NCBI RefSeq assembly: GCF_949287625.1
Contig: NZ_CASEGO010000019.1
Location: 1-30,577 of the forward strand
Direction of reading: 5' to 3'
Source: an uncultured Brachyspira sp.
Lineage (GTDB): Bacteria > Spirochaetota > Brachyspiria > Brachyspirales > Brachyspiraceae
Length of the DNA stretch: 30,577 nt
The position numbers were made by a program, and so were the translations under genes. The notes beneath the pieces were generated by a model. The model searched no databases. It had not been told where the DNA came from and was given only the letters and a program-made list of their open reading frames with translations. Shown here piece by piece: positions 9,326-17,573 of the stretch (within the stretch, counting starts at the first letter, position 1; every line of letters starts with the position of its first letter).

Positions 9326-10846
9326 ATGAAAAAAATATTTCTTATATTCATAATCTCTATCGTTTTTATTATTTCCTGCTCTGATTATAATGCTGTAAAA
9401 GTTTTTACAATAGTTCATATGAATGATACACATTCAAAGAATAACGAATTTGTAACTGTATCAAAAGAAAATGGAACTGCAAACAGATACGGCGGAGCTG
9501 CAAGAAGAAAAACTTTTATTGATGATATAAAAAAGACTAATGAAAATGTTATAGTTATGCATGCGGGAGACACTATTACTGGAAGTGTTTTTTCTATTGT
9601 TTATCAGGGAATGGACGAAGTTGAACTTATGAATGATTTGGGTGTTAATGTATCTACGCTTGGAAATCATGAATTTGATTTTGGTATAAATCAGCTTAAT
9701 AATATTATAAGTAACAGAAACTTTCCTACAATAGCATGCAATGTAAAAGTTATTTCTACTGGTGAAAATTATGTGCCTTCTTATATGATAACTAATATTA
9801 AAGGTATAAATGTTGCTATAGTAGGAGTATTGCAAAGCGAGAAAATGAATATTACTCAGGGGCTTGATTATATAGATATAGAAGATGAAATATTATCTTT
9901 AAAAAATCTTTTTAATACTGTTCCTATAAATACGACAAATGACATGACAATTTTATTAAGCCATGCAGGATTTGATACTGATAAAAAAATAGCAGAGAGT
10001 ATGCCTAATGTATTTAATATTATAATAGGGGCACATACTCATACATTGCTTGAAAAACCAGTGATTATAGGAAATACTACTATAGTGCAGGCTGGAGAGT
10101 ATGGTGAGTATATTGGTACTATAGATGTGATGTTTAAAAATGGAAAATATGCTTATCCTAATTATAAACTTACAAGATTAGATGAGACTATCAAAGAAGA
10201 TGAAGCTGTCCTTGCAAAAATAGATGAGATGCAAAAAGAAGTTGATAAAGAGTTTAATACTGAAATAGCTGTTTTGCCTTATGCTTTAACTGATGAAGAT
10301 GTAAGAAATAAATCTACGGCTTTAGGTAATTTTGTTTCGGATATAGTCGCTTCATCACAGGAAGGCATTGATATAGCATTAATTAATTCAGGCTCTTTAA
10401 GAGGAGAGCTTCCAAGCGGAAAAGTCACATTAGGAAATATTTATGAGTTTTTTCCTTTTGATAATCTTATAATACTAACCACTTTAAGCGGAAGTGAATT
10501 AAAAAATATATTGGAATTATCAGCTTCAAGAGTAGGGGAGGGAGCATTTTTACAAGTTTCAAAAGACTGCATTATTAATTTTGACAGCAATGGAAAACTT
10601 TTAGAATCATATATAAAAGGAAAGCCTATAAATGATAATGAAAAATATGTTGCAGCTGTTGCTGACTATATATTTAATGGAGGCGAAAAATATATCGATT
10701 CTAACGGTAAGCCTTTATTTCAGTACGGAGAAAATACTATACATACAGGGCTTGATATAAGAGATTTGATAATAAAAAAATTAAAAGAATATAAAAATGT
10801 TCCAGAGAGTGCCATTGATAATAGAGAGCGTATAATATTTAATTAA
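9326..10846 (+). CDS. 5'-nucleotidase / UDP-sugar hydrolase family lipoprotein (UshA-like)
   Basis: A 506-residue exported metallophosphoesterase that should dephosphorylate extracytoplasmic nucleotides to nucleosides for uptake. The N-terminus is a lipoprotein signal with lipobox F-I-I-S-C (Cys18). The calcineurin-like domain shows the metal ligands in order: N-D-T-H-S (D34, H36), H-A-G-D-T near residue 85, L-G-N-H-E-F-D-F-G near 110, S-H-A-G-F, and G-A-H-T-H-T. The C-terminal 5'-nucleotidase domain is present, with N-S-G-S-L-R-G-E and the F-P-F-D-N substrate-binding segment. Length and both domains are normal for the UshA/YfkN family. It stands alone, with its own promoter, and is followed by a non-coding repeat element. 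Substrate preference (AMP, UDP-sugars or others) cannot be decided from the sequence. Confidence 0.93.
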   Translation: MKKIFLIFIISIVFIISCSDYNAVKVFTIVHMNDTHSKNNEFVTVSKENGTANRYGGAARRKTFIDDIKKTNENVIVMHAGDTITGSVFSIVYQGMDEVELMNDLGVNVSTLGNHEFDFGINQLNNIISNRNFPTIACNVKVISTGENYVPSYMITNIKGINVAIVGVLQSEKMNITQGLDYIDIEDEILSLKNLFNTVPINTTNDMTILLSHAGFDTDKKIAESMPNVFNIIIGAHTHTLLEKPVIIGNTTIVQAGEYGEYIGTIDVMFKNGKYAYPNYKLTRLDETIKEDEAVLAKIDEMQKEVDKEFNTEIAVLPYALTDEDVRNKSTALGNFVSDIVASSQEGIDIALINSGSLRGELPSGKVTLGNIYEFFPFDNLIILTTLSGSELKNILELSASRVGEGAFLQVSKDCIINFDSNGKLLESYIKGKPINDNEKYVAAVADYIFNGGEKYIDSNGKPLFQYGENTIHTGLDIRDLIIKKLKEYKNVPESAIDNRERIIFN

Positions 10847-10893
10847 AAAATTGTAATGTATATAGAAACGATTTTATTTTTTAAGTATAATAT

Positions 10894-11140
10894 ACTTGTT
10901 TCAAAACTAAATCAATATATGTAATTACACTATTTTAATTTTTAGTATTTTTATCTTATAAGTGGGGCTTTGCCCCACACCCCACTTCTTTTGGTGCCCC
11001 AAAGAAGCAAAAAGACTGCATATTTATATATTAAAATGATAATTTATACAACATGTAAAACTTGTAATAATTAATATTATATAATTTAGCATAAAACAAC
11101 AAACTATTAAAATTATTTGTCAAGTACTTTTAAAACAAGT
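10894..11140. repeat. Inverted-repeat-bounded non-coding element, copy A (247 bp)
   Basis: This fills most of the 355-base spacer 10847-11201, which has no gene. Its ends are a 16-base imperfect inverted repeat: ACTTGTTTCAAAACTA at 10894-10909, and the complement of ACTTGTTTTAAAAGTA at 11125-11140 (14 of 16 identical). Inside is a GC-rich structured block: hairpin GTGGGGC-TTT-GCCCCAC (10962-10978), which competes with AAGTGGGG/CCCCACTT, and then a second hairpin, CTTCTTT...AAAGAAG (10984-11009). A conserved A/T segment beginning ACTGCATATTT follows. The same order of ends, second hairpin and A/T segment recurs at 19190-19391. It resembles a MITE or a structured intergenic repeat; there is no coding capacity and no clear target-site duplication. 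Confidence 0.6.
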
Positions 11141-11153
11141 CTAATATTTAATT

Positions 11154-11180
11154 AAAAAGGGGCTGTAAATAACAACCCCT
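11154..11180 (-). terminator. Intrinsic terminator of the rhodanese gene
   Basis: Minus strand: a 9-bp stem with one wobble (11172-11180 with 11158-11166, loop 11167-11171) followed by five T (11154-11158 complement), 22 bases after the stop codon at 11202. Confidence 0.8.
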
Positions 11181-11201
11181 ATATTTGCTTAATAATTATA
11201 C

Positions 11202-11624
11202 TTATTTCAAAGCAGCTGAAAGTTCGGCGTATCCTGCATCTTTTAGATAATTAACATTTTTAAATCCGTTATCAAGCATATACTGAACAGTTCTTCCAGA
11301 GCGTACTCCGCTTTTACAATAGAACATATATTTTTTGTTTTTGTCTAATGATAATAATTTTTTGCTGTAGCCTTTAGCTCTGTAGTCAATATTAACAGCA
11401 TTTTTTATAGTTCCTGTTTCTTTAATTTCTTCTGGTGTTCTTGCATCAACTAAGATTATATTTGGATCAGATTTAAGTAATGATACAAAGTCATTAAGTG
11501 CTAATCCGTTTTTGCCCACAACTTTTATATTGTCAAGTTCGTATGATTCGGTTTTTGCTGTTTGAGCATTGCTCATAACTGCTGTTAATAATAGTGTGAA
11601 AATAATAAAAAGATTTCTTTTCAT
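11202..11624 (-). CDS. Exported single-domain rhodanese
   Basis: A 140-residue protein. An N-terminal signal peptide (M-K-R-N-L-F-I-I-F-T-L-L-L, with likely cleavage after S-N-A near residue 20) is followed by one rhodanese domain with V-D-A-R-T-P-E-E at residues 59-66 and the active loop C-K-S-G-V-R, catalytic Cys103. It should act in the periplasm as a sulfurtransferase or persulfide carrier. The reading frame could be opened 22 codons earlier, but the ATG at 11624 has GGGAG at 7 bases (11632-11636) and begins a proper signal peptide, so I choose it. The gene has its own terminator. A possible promoter uses the end of the neighbouring repeat element (11778-11806). A small palindrome, TTGATA-TATT-TATCAA (11730-11745), lies in the leader. 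The physiological sulfur donor is unknown; cysK/cysE are 8 kb away and not linked. Confidence 0.9.
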   Translation of the reverse strand: MKRNLFIIFTLLLTAVMSNAQTAKTESYELDNIKVVGKNGLALNDFVSLLKSDPNIILVDARTPEEIKETGTIKNAVNIDYRAKGYSKKLLSLDKNKKYMFYCKSGVRSGRTVQYMLDNGFKNVNYLKDAGYAELSAALK

Positions 11625-11777
11625 AGGTGTACTCCCTATATGTATATTTAATTTACTAATTAGACGAAAATTTTTTATAAAAGTTCCCAAAAAATGTAAT
11701 TTTTTTATTTTTTATAATAAAATTTTATTTTGATATATTTATCAATTTAATTACTTCAATGGTATTTGATAAAATTA

Positions 11778-11806
11778 TATATACTGAAAATTCTTAAGTT
11801 TGTCAA
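11778..11806 (-). promoter_or_regulatory. Candidate promoter reading out of the repeat element toward the rhodanese gene
   Basis: Minus strand TTGACA (11801-11806, inside the left terminal repeat of the element), 17-base spacer, TATATA (11778-11783; TATAAT follows 4 bases further). It would give a leader of about 150 bases before the rhodanese start. Confidence 0.45.
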
Positions 11807-12049
11807 TTTTTTTATTCAACTTTTGGCGAAGCCCGCCGCACACCACAGGTGGACTTCGTCAAAGTTGCAAAAAGTGCAAGTCTAAAAATAGTACTAATTA
11901 TGTTTTATATGTAGAACAAATTATTAAATTTAGACTGAAATATAGCCTTTCGCTGAACTTCGTCGGCACGCAGAGCGGGCACGACTGTGTACTTCGCAGG
12001 GCTAGTCACCGCAAATACTAAAATTTAAAACTTTATTTTTTGACAAACT
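11797..12049. repeat. GC-rich non-coding element with perfect 10-bp terminal inverted repeats (253 bp)
   Basis: AGTTTGTCAA at 11797-11806 and its exact complement TTGACAAACT at 12040-12049 bound a 253-base block whose composition (about half G+C at 11825-11870 and 11945-12015) stands out from the flanks. The left part is a long hairpin (11817-11867). The right part carries several CTTCG(T/C) motifs with short GACT...AGTC pairing (11979-12007). An open frame of 73 codons crosses it on the plus strand but has no ribosome-binding site and no protein-like composition. No transposase and no clear target duplication are present. It fills most of the 11625-12243 spacer. Confidence 0.6.
11817..11867. 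other. Long imperfect hairpin inside the repeat element
   Basis: CAACTTT (11817-11823) pairs with AAAGTTG (11861-11867). After a one-base bulge, GGCGAAGCCCGCC (11825-11837) pairs with 11848-11860 with one mismatch and two G-T wobbles. The loop is about 10 bases. No T run follows, so it is not a simple terminator. Confidence 0.75.
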
Positions 12050-12068
12050 ACATCTGTTTAGGTATAAC
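12040..12068 (+). promoter_or_regulatory. Orphan promoter reading out of the right end of the repeat element
   Basis: TTGACA (12040-12045, part of the right terminal repeat), 17-base spacer, TATAAC (12063-12068). No plus-strand gene follows; the 175 bases to the 3' end of nrdA are AT-rich with only short open frames. A dyad, TAGGT-ATA-ACCTA (12059-12071), covers the -10. A transcript from here would run antisense to the nrdA 3' end. Confidence 0.45.
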
Positions 12069-12243
12069 CTATAAATTATAAGATTACATATCCTATAATC
12101 AACTTTTTTAGTAGGTATTAATTTGGCCATTTGTGTTAATACACATAACTAAAGTTTGGAATATGGTAAACCCTAAAATTAAAGGATATTGAATAACTAT
12201 AAGTATTAATAAATTTAATGCTAAAACAAGTACTATGAAATAA

Positions 12244-14559
12244 TTATGTACATGATTCGCAAACTTCTTCAAGTTCAAAGTTGGATTTAGGAGTTTTCAT
12301 ATAGTATAATGTTTTAAGTCCCAAATCCATAGCATACTGAATATCGTCCCAAAGTTCTTTAGCAGAATCAGGCTTTACATAATAAAGATTTAATGACTGA
12401 GACTGATCTATATATCTTTGTCTTACAGCAGCAAGTTCTATAATAGTTTTAGCAGGTATAGACCAGCATCTCTGATAATATTCTCTGTTCTTTTTTATAT
12501 TAGGTACTAAACTAGGAAGAGTTTGTATGCCTTCTTCTACAAAGTATAAATCTACTATAGGCTCTATTGATTCTGTAGCAGATACACTTTTGCCTGATGT
12601 GGCAGTTGGTGCTATGGCTCCATGGAATGAAAAACGTACTCCGCTTGTTTTTATTTCTTCTGCAAGTTTATCCCATTTCTCTTTATCTAAAGATACATTT
12701 AGTTTGTTTCTTTTATTTAATAATGACATATGAAAAGGAGTAAGTCCGTCTTTCCATTTTGATTCATTAAATGTTTTATAAGGTCCTCTTTCTTTTGCTA
12801 GTAAATTCGAAGCTTGATATATATGATAGTATAAATCATCAAATACCTTATTTGTAAACTCCAAAGCTTCTCTGTCTGTGTATTTTAATTTATTAGAAGC
12901 AAGTAAATTAGCATAGTTTATAACCCCTATGCCAATAGGTCTATTTTTTTTATTTGCTATTTCTCCCTCTTTAACTGGATAAAACTGTGTATCTATTATA
13001 TTATCGCAGCCTCTTAAAAGAGTATAGCAGAATGATTTTTTCTTTTCTTCATCAAAGTTTACCCAAGACATTAAGTTTATAGACACCAAATTACATATGC
13101 CTATTTCGCCGCTTTTTTTCCTTTGTATAATTTCATATTCTCCTTCTTCATTTATAACATATTTTTCATCTATAAGTTTTGAAGGATATGAAGGTATAAC
13201 AATTTCCTGACAAAGATTAGAAGCCCCTACAAATTTATTAACCATATTCTGTTCGTTAATATTATCTACAAATGTTAAATATAAATTTCCTGTTTCCTGT
13301 CTTACTTTTAATATTTGAAACAGTAAATCTTTAGCTTTAATTTTCTTTTTTCTTATAGAAGATTTACTTTCATAATACATATAAGCAACATTAAATTTTT
13401 CTCCATATTCCTCATTAAGAAGCGGAGTTTCTTTAGGGTCAAACAATGTTACATACCCATCTTTATTAACACGTTCTCTGAATATATTACTTATTCTAAT
13501 AGAATAAACTAATTTTCTGGCTCTAGTATCTTCAGTTCCTCCGCCATCTTTAAGCATAATAAGGTCTAATACATCTAAATGCCACCAAGGAAAAGTAATA
13601 ACACAAGCTCCCTTACGTACTCCGCCCTGATTAAATGATGATATAGTTTGTTCTACTCTTTTTATAAAAGGTATAGGTCCGTCAGAACGCCCCCTGTTAG
13701 TTTGTATAGTAGAGCCTGAAGCACGTATATATGATGCATCATAAGCAATACCCCCTGAAAACTTCGAGTATAATGCCATATTTCCGTCAGTCTGATTCAA
13801 ACTCCAAGTATCATCATCTGGGGTATTTAATATACAGCTTGCTAATTGTGCTTTTATAGTCATACTGTTTGCTATTCTTGGTGTTGCAAATGTGACTTCA
13901 TGTCTTGAAAGCATATCATAAGTTTTTTTTATGTATTTTAATCTTTCAGCTTTGCTTATTTCAAGTTTATCTTTATTTTCACCTTTATAATAATCATTAT
14001 AAAAAGAAAACATAGCAGCAGTCATATATGTTATTTGAGGAAGTTCTAATTTTTTATTTCCTATATTTTTACAGTACTTTTTATAAAATATTGCCAAACC
14101 TTTATATGTGAAAAGCAAATCTCTATTAGGTTCTATCATAGAGTTAATTTTATCTAATTCTTTATCAGAAAATAATTTTACTATATCTTTATCGTATATT
14201 TTGTATTTTATTCCCTTTTTTAAAAAATTTTTTATATGAGGGTATGAACCTATTTTTTTAAGACCGCAAGTTTCTTTATATATTTTCATTAAATATAATT
14301 TTTCTGCTATAGTATCATATACAGGATAAAGCGGACTTATCATATTAACAGCTGTATTAATGAGTTCATCATATAATACTTCTATTTTCATTTTATCATT
14401 AATTTTAATGTTCAGTCCTTCCAAAAGCTGATTGGTAAAAGCATCTATTCCGCCAGTAGCCCAATTAATAACTTTTCTTAATTTTTCTTCATTGAAGGGT
14501 TCTTCTCTTCCGTCCCTTTTTATAATTATATGCTTTTTATCTTTTGTAAGTTCTATCAT
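12244..14559 (-). CDS. nrdA: Ribonucleoside-diphosphate reductase, alpha (large) subunit, class I
   Basis: A 771-residue catalytic subunit that reduces ribonucleoside diphosphates to deoxyribonucleotides. An N-terminal ATP-cone (I-I-I-K-R-D-G-R-E-E-P-F, residues 11-22) gives allosteric control. Active-site residues are visible: redox Cys242 (A-S-C-I-L-N), the N-L-C-Q-E triad N448/C450/E452 (radical cysteine 450), and the partner Cys489 (G-I-C-N-L). L-N-L-Y-Y near the end fits the radical-transfer tyrosine pair, and the swinging-tail dithiol is C767-E-S-C770. The interval C450 to C489 is 39 residues against 23 in E. coli NrdA, an insertion of about 16 residues. It lies 42 bases downstream of nrdB, in one operon. 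An oxygen-dependent class I enzyme in a probable anaerobe is notable but fits an oxygen-tolerant gut spirochaete. I see no terminator after it. Confidence 0.95.
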   Translation of the reverse strand: MIELTKDKKHIIIKRDGREEPFNEEKLRKVINWATGGIDAFTNQLLEGLNIKINDKMKIEVLYDELINTAVNMISPLYPVYDTIAEKLYLMKIYKETCGLKKIGSYPHIKNFLKKGIKYKIYDKDIVKLFSDKELDKINSMIEPNRDLLFTYKGLAIFYKKYCKNIGNKKLELPQITYMTAAMFSFYNDYYKGENKDKLEISKAERLKYIKKTYDMLSRHEVTFATPRIANSMTIKAQLASCILNTPDDDTWSLNQTDGNMALYSKFSGGIAYDASYIRASGSTIQTNRGRSDGPIPFIKRVEQTISSFNQGGVRKGACVITFPWWHLDVLDLIMLKDGGGTEDTRARKLVYSIRISNIFRERVNKDGYVTLFDPKETPLLNEEYGEKFNVAYMYYESKSSIRKKKIKAKDLLFQILKVRQETGNLYLTFVDNINEQNMVNKFVGASNLCQEIVIPSYPSKLIDEKYVINEEGEYEIIQRKKSGEIGICNLVSINLMSWVNFDEEKKKSFCYTLLRGCDNIIDTQFYPVKEGEIANKKNRPIGIGVINYANLLASNKLKYTDREALEFTNKVFDDLYYHIYQASNLLAKERGPYKTFNESKWKDGLTPFHMSLLNKRNKLNVSLDKEKWDKLAEEIKTSGVRFSFHGAIAPTATSGKSVSATESIEPIVDLYFVEEGIQTLPSLVPNIKKNREYYQRCWSIPAKTIIELAAVRQRYIDQSQSLNLYYVKPDSAKELWDDIQYAMDLGLKTLYYMKTPKSNFELEEVCESCT

Positions 14560-14601
14560 AATTTTTGTCCCATTAGTTTTGCTTTTAACAATAAAGTAAT
14601 A

Positions 14602-15687
14602 TTATAAATCGTTTTTTAATGCACCTTTTTGATATGAGGTATTAGTAGTTTCCTGCAAAGCAGCATTTTGTTTATTTATATCTCTGTAGCTGTTAAACCA
14701 GTCTATTATATCAGATTTCTTCTCAGATAAATATTCGGTTTCTACATCTATATCTTTTAATCTTACACCAGCCCAATATTTAATAAAATGCTCACTTATA
14801 GATGAGTTAATTCCAGAAACTTCTTTGCCGTCAAATAGGTATTTAGCCCATTTTATCTCTTCATTAACCGTATATTCTGTCATTGCCCTTGCTGTATCAT
14901 TAAACCAGCCGTTTTTAAATAGGTGAGAAAATCCTTGATTAGCTTCTTTCCTTAAGATTGTCATTATATTTTTACCAGTAGGTACATGAACATTAAGTTC
15001 ATCATGTGCTATTAGTTTAATAGTTTTTGTAAATCCAGCTATTGCATTATCATAACTATTATTTATTGTAAAAGTTACAAGAAAAGAGAATGGGAATTTT
15101 ATACCTTCAAGCAAATATATTCCTACTAATAGTTTTAATATAGCTTGTTTTTTTTCATCTAATGAGGCATTAGAGTTTTCAAGATTGCATAACTCATCAA
15201 CATTTCCGAATAATTCAACTTCTTTTTCCATTCTGTGCTTTACAAACTCATCATTATATACCAAATCCAATGTTTCGCTGGCCTGATGACCGAAAACTTC
15301 AGAAAGTCCGTATGAATAACTTTCCGCATGTATATTTTCTTCTATGGCTATTCTTGCATATAGTATAGACCATATTGAACTTGTAACTATTCTGTTCAGT
15401 ATAGATGAAAATCCGCTTGTAACACCGCTGTCCATTAAAGTTTGATATGCTATATTGAGTTTGAAAGCCCTTTGAGCATCTTCGGGAAGTGAAGAAAATC
15501 TAGTTTTATCCGATTTGTAGTCAACTTCTTTAGAAAACCAAGTATTGCCTTCGCTTGCCTCTTTTAATTTTCTTGCTACTTCATGACTTACAGAATCTAT
15601 TCTTATATAATGTCCGAAATCTCCAAAAAATATTTTCTCATTTTCTGGTTTTTTATCTATATCTATAACTTTCATACTTAACCCCAT
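14602..15687 (-). CDS. nrdB: Ribonucleoside-diphosphate reductase, beta (radical) subunit, class I
   Basis: A 361-residue ferritin-like protein that houses the dinuclear metal centre and radical for NrdA. Putative ligands align with E. coli R2: D86, E117, H120, the radical tyrosine Y124 (E-N-I-H-A-E-S-Y), E194 (L-E-G-I-K-F), and E230/H234 in D-E-L-N-V-H. The last pair is spaced E-x3-H, whereas E. coli R2 has E-x2-H. The C-terminal tail keeps a Tyr (S-Y-Q-K-G-A-L) that may serve radical transfer. The first ATG (15687) has no clear ribosome-binding site; the second (15675, M-K-V-I-D-I-D) has GGGG 7 bases before it and may be the true start. It is the first gene of an nrdB-nrdA unit, the reverse of the common nrdAB order, behind a near-consensus promoter. 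I see no recognisable NrdR boxes. Confidence 0.93.
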   Translation of the reverse strand: MGLSMKVIDIDKKPENEKIFFGDFGHYIRIDSVSHEVARKLKEASEGNTWFSKEVDYKSDKTRFSSLPEDAQRAFKLNIAYQTLMDSGVTSGFSSILNRIVTSSIWSILYARIAIEENIHAESYSYGLSEVFGHQASETLDLVYNDEFVKHRMEKEVELFGNVDELCNLENSNASLDEKKQAILKLLVGIYLLEGIKFPFSFLVTFTINNSYDNAIAGFTKTIKLIAHDELNVHVPTGKNIMTILRKEANQGFSHLFKNGWFNDTARAMTEYTVNEEIKWAKYLFDGKEVSGINSSISEHFIKYWAGVRLKDIDVETEYLSEKKSDIIDWFNSYRDINKQNAALQETTNTSYQKGALKNDL

Positions 15688-15721
15688 ACAGTTTTACTTG
15701 TCTCTTAATAATTGATTAGTT

Positions 15722-15750
15722 ATTCTAATTTTCTTTTTTATATTTGTCAA
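15722..15750 (-). promoter_or_regulatory. Promoter of nrdB-nrdA
   Basis: Minus strand TTGACA (15745-15750), 17-base spacer, TAGAAT (15722-15727), placing the transcript start near 15715, about 27 bases before the first ATG. It is divergent from the peptide-binding protein promoter. Confidence 0.75.
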
Positions 15751-15834
15751 GGAATTTTAATTGCTTCAAATAGAAATTTATTTAACTTTTTCATATATAT
15801 TTATACAGTTGTAATTGTAATACTTATATTATTA

Positions 15835-15863
15835 TTGACTGCAGGTTTATATTGTTATAAAAT
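15835..15863 (+). promoter_or_regulatory. Promoter of the oligopeptide-binding lipoprotein gene
   Basis: TTGACT (15835-15840), 17-base spacer, TAAAAT (15858-15863). A GGAG ribosome-binding site (15885-15888) is 8 bases before the ATG at 15897. Confidence 0.75.
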
Positions 15864-15896
15864 AGAACAATTAAATATTATTTTGGAGATTTTATT

Positions 15897-17516
15897 ATGA
15901 GTAAGTTATTAAAATTATTTTTAGTATTATTTATATTCATATTTGTAATTTCCTGCGGAGGAAACAGTACAAAATATGAAGAGGGAGTTTTAAGGCTCAA
16001 TGTAGGACCTGAACCTCAAACTATAGATCCTACATTAAACTCAGCAATAGACGGAAGTATATATATAATACATGCTTTTGAAGGTCTTGCAGCAAAAGAC
16101 AAAGAAGGAAAAATAGTAGGAGGCGTTGCAGAAAGCTGGGATATAAGCGATAATGGAAGTAAATACGTATTTCATATTAGAAGCAATGCTAAATGGTCTG
16201 ACGGAAAGCCAGTAACAGCAAATGATTTTGTATACAGCTGGAGAAGAGCAGCTGATCCTAAAACTGCAGCTAATTATAGTTATCAAATGGAACCTTTGAA
16301 AAATGCTAAGAAGATTACAGCTGGAGAAATGCCTGTTGATTCATTGGGAGTTAAGGCAATAGATGATAATACATTGGAGGTAACATTAGAAGCTCCTATT
16401 CCGTATTTTGATCAGCTTATGGCTTATCCTGTATACTTCCCATTAAGAGAAGATATTATAGAGGCAAATCCAGATACTTGGACTATGAATCCAGAAACTT
16501 ATATAGGAAACGGACCTTTTAAAATGACTGAGAGATCTATTGATGACAGAATAGTTATGGAGGCTAATACCAATTATTGGAATATATCATCTATAGTTCC
16601 TAAAAAATTAGTTTTTGTTTTAATGGATAATGGTACTTCAGTAGTTGCTGGTATTAAAGAGGGATCTATATATTTCTCAGACAGAGTACCTACTCAGGAT
16701 ATGGATGCATTAAGAGAAGAAGGTTATTTACAGATAAAACCTTATTTGGCACTTTATTATTATAGTTTGAATAATACCAATGAAATATTAAAAGATGTAA
16801 GAGTGCGTAAGGCTTTATCACTTGCAATAGACAGAAATTATATAGTAGAACAGGTTACAAGGGGAGGACAGATTCCAGCAGCAGCGGTAGTTCCTTCATT
16901 AATTTCAGATGTAAGCGGAAGTTTCAGAACAAACGGCGGAGATTATTATAGTTTAAAAACTGAAGATTATAATAAAAATATCGAAGAGGCTAAAAAATTA
17001 CTGTCAGAAGCAGGATATCCTAACGGACAAGGATTTCCAGTATTAGATTTTAAAACCAATCCTGGTGAGCATACATCTATATTTGAGGCAGTACAGCAGA
17101 TGTGGAAAAATAATTTGGGTATAGACAGCACAATATCAAGCGAAGAGTGGGCAGTATTTCAGCAGACACGTTTGGATAAATCTTATGTAATAGCAAGAAA
17201 TGCATGGGTTGGAGATTATGATGATCCTATGACATTTTTAGGTATGTTTTTGAGTCATAGTGCACAAAACGTAGAAGGATATAATAATCCAGAATATGAT
17301 GCCTTGCTTGCTGAGGCTTCATCTACAGGTGATAATAATATAAGAATGCCTATACTTCATAAGGCTGAAGATTTGTTTATGTCAGAAATGCCTATTATAC
17401 CTATATATTTTTATACTTTGCCTGTTTTAGTTAATCCTAATTTGAAGGATGTGCAGTATGATGTTTTGGGTAAGCATAAATTTTTCTATGCTTATTTAGA
17501 AAATAATGAAAAATAA
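15897..17516 (+). CDS. Oligopeptide ABC transporter substrate-binding lipoprotein (OppA-like)
   Basis: A 539-residue extracytoplasmic binding protein of the SBP_bac_5 family. It has a lipoprotein signal with lipobox F-V-I-S-C (Cys20), then the family start G-P-E-P-Q-T-I-D-P-T-L-N near residue 37. Further landmarks are A-E-S-W-D-I-S, K-W-S-D-G-K-P-V-T-A-N-D-F-V-Y-S-W-R-R in the conserved N-terminal lobe, and V-R-K-A-L-S-L-A-I-D-R in the C-terminal lobe. Length is normal for OppA. It should capture short peptides outside the membrane. No permease or ATPase genes adjoin it, so it must share a transporter encoded elsewhere, as is common where several OppA paralogues exist. The next gene, 57 bases on, encodes a dipeptidase, which fits peptide scavenging, and no terminator separates them. 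Confidence 0.93.
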   Translation: MSKLLKLFLVLFIFIFVISCGGNSTKYEEGVLRLNVGPEPQTIDPTLNSAIDGSIYIIHAFEGLAAKDKEGKIVGGVAESWDISDNGSKYVFHIRSNAKWSDGKPVTANDFVYSWRRAADPKTAANYSYQMEPLKNAKKITAGEMPVDSLGVKAIDDNTLEVTLEAPIPYFDQLMAYPVYFPLREDIIEANPDTWTMNPETYIGNGPFKMTERSIDDRIVMEANTNYWNISSIVPKKLVFVLMDNGTSVVAGIKEGSIYFSDRVPTQDMDALREEGYLQIKPYLALYYYSLNNTNEILKDVRVRKALSLAIDRNYIVEQVTRGGQIPAAAVVPSLISDVSGSFRTNGGDYYSLKTEDYNKNIEEAKKLLSEAGYPNGQGFPVLDFKTNPGEHTSIFEAVQQMWKNNLGIDSTISSEEWAVFQQTRLDKSYVIARNAWVGDYDDPMTFLGMFLSHSAQNVEGYNNPEYDALLAEASSTGDNNIRMPILHKAEDLFMSEMPIIPIYFYTLPVLVNPNLKDVQYDVLGKHKFFYAYLENNEK

Positions 17517-17573
17517 GAAATAGTTTGATATATTTTATATATAAGAAATATTTACTTTATTAAGGATTTTTAT

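Noticed and set aside
10962..11009. Hairpins after the 5'-nucleotidase gene as its terminator
   Set aside because: No T run follows either hairpin on the plus strand, and they recur as part of a repeat family at another locus.
11625..11690. Longer N-terminus for the rhodanese
   Set aside because: The upstream ATG has no ribosome-binding site, while the internal ATG has GGGAG at 7 bases and starts a proper signal peptide.
11800..12021. Open frame of 73 codons on the plus strand
   Set aside because: It lies wholly in the structured GC-rich repeat element, has no ribosome-binding site and has a composition unlike any neighbour.
15712..15900. Hydrophobic 62-codon open frame on the plus strand between nrdB and the peptide-binding gene
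   Set aside because: It covers the divergent promoters of both neighbours and starts without a ribosome-binding site; its hydrophobic translation is what T-rich DNA gives by chance.
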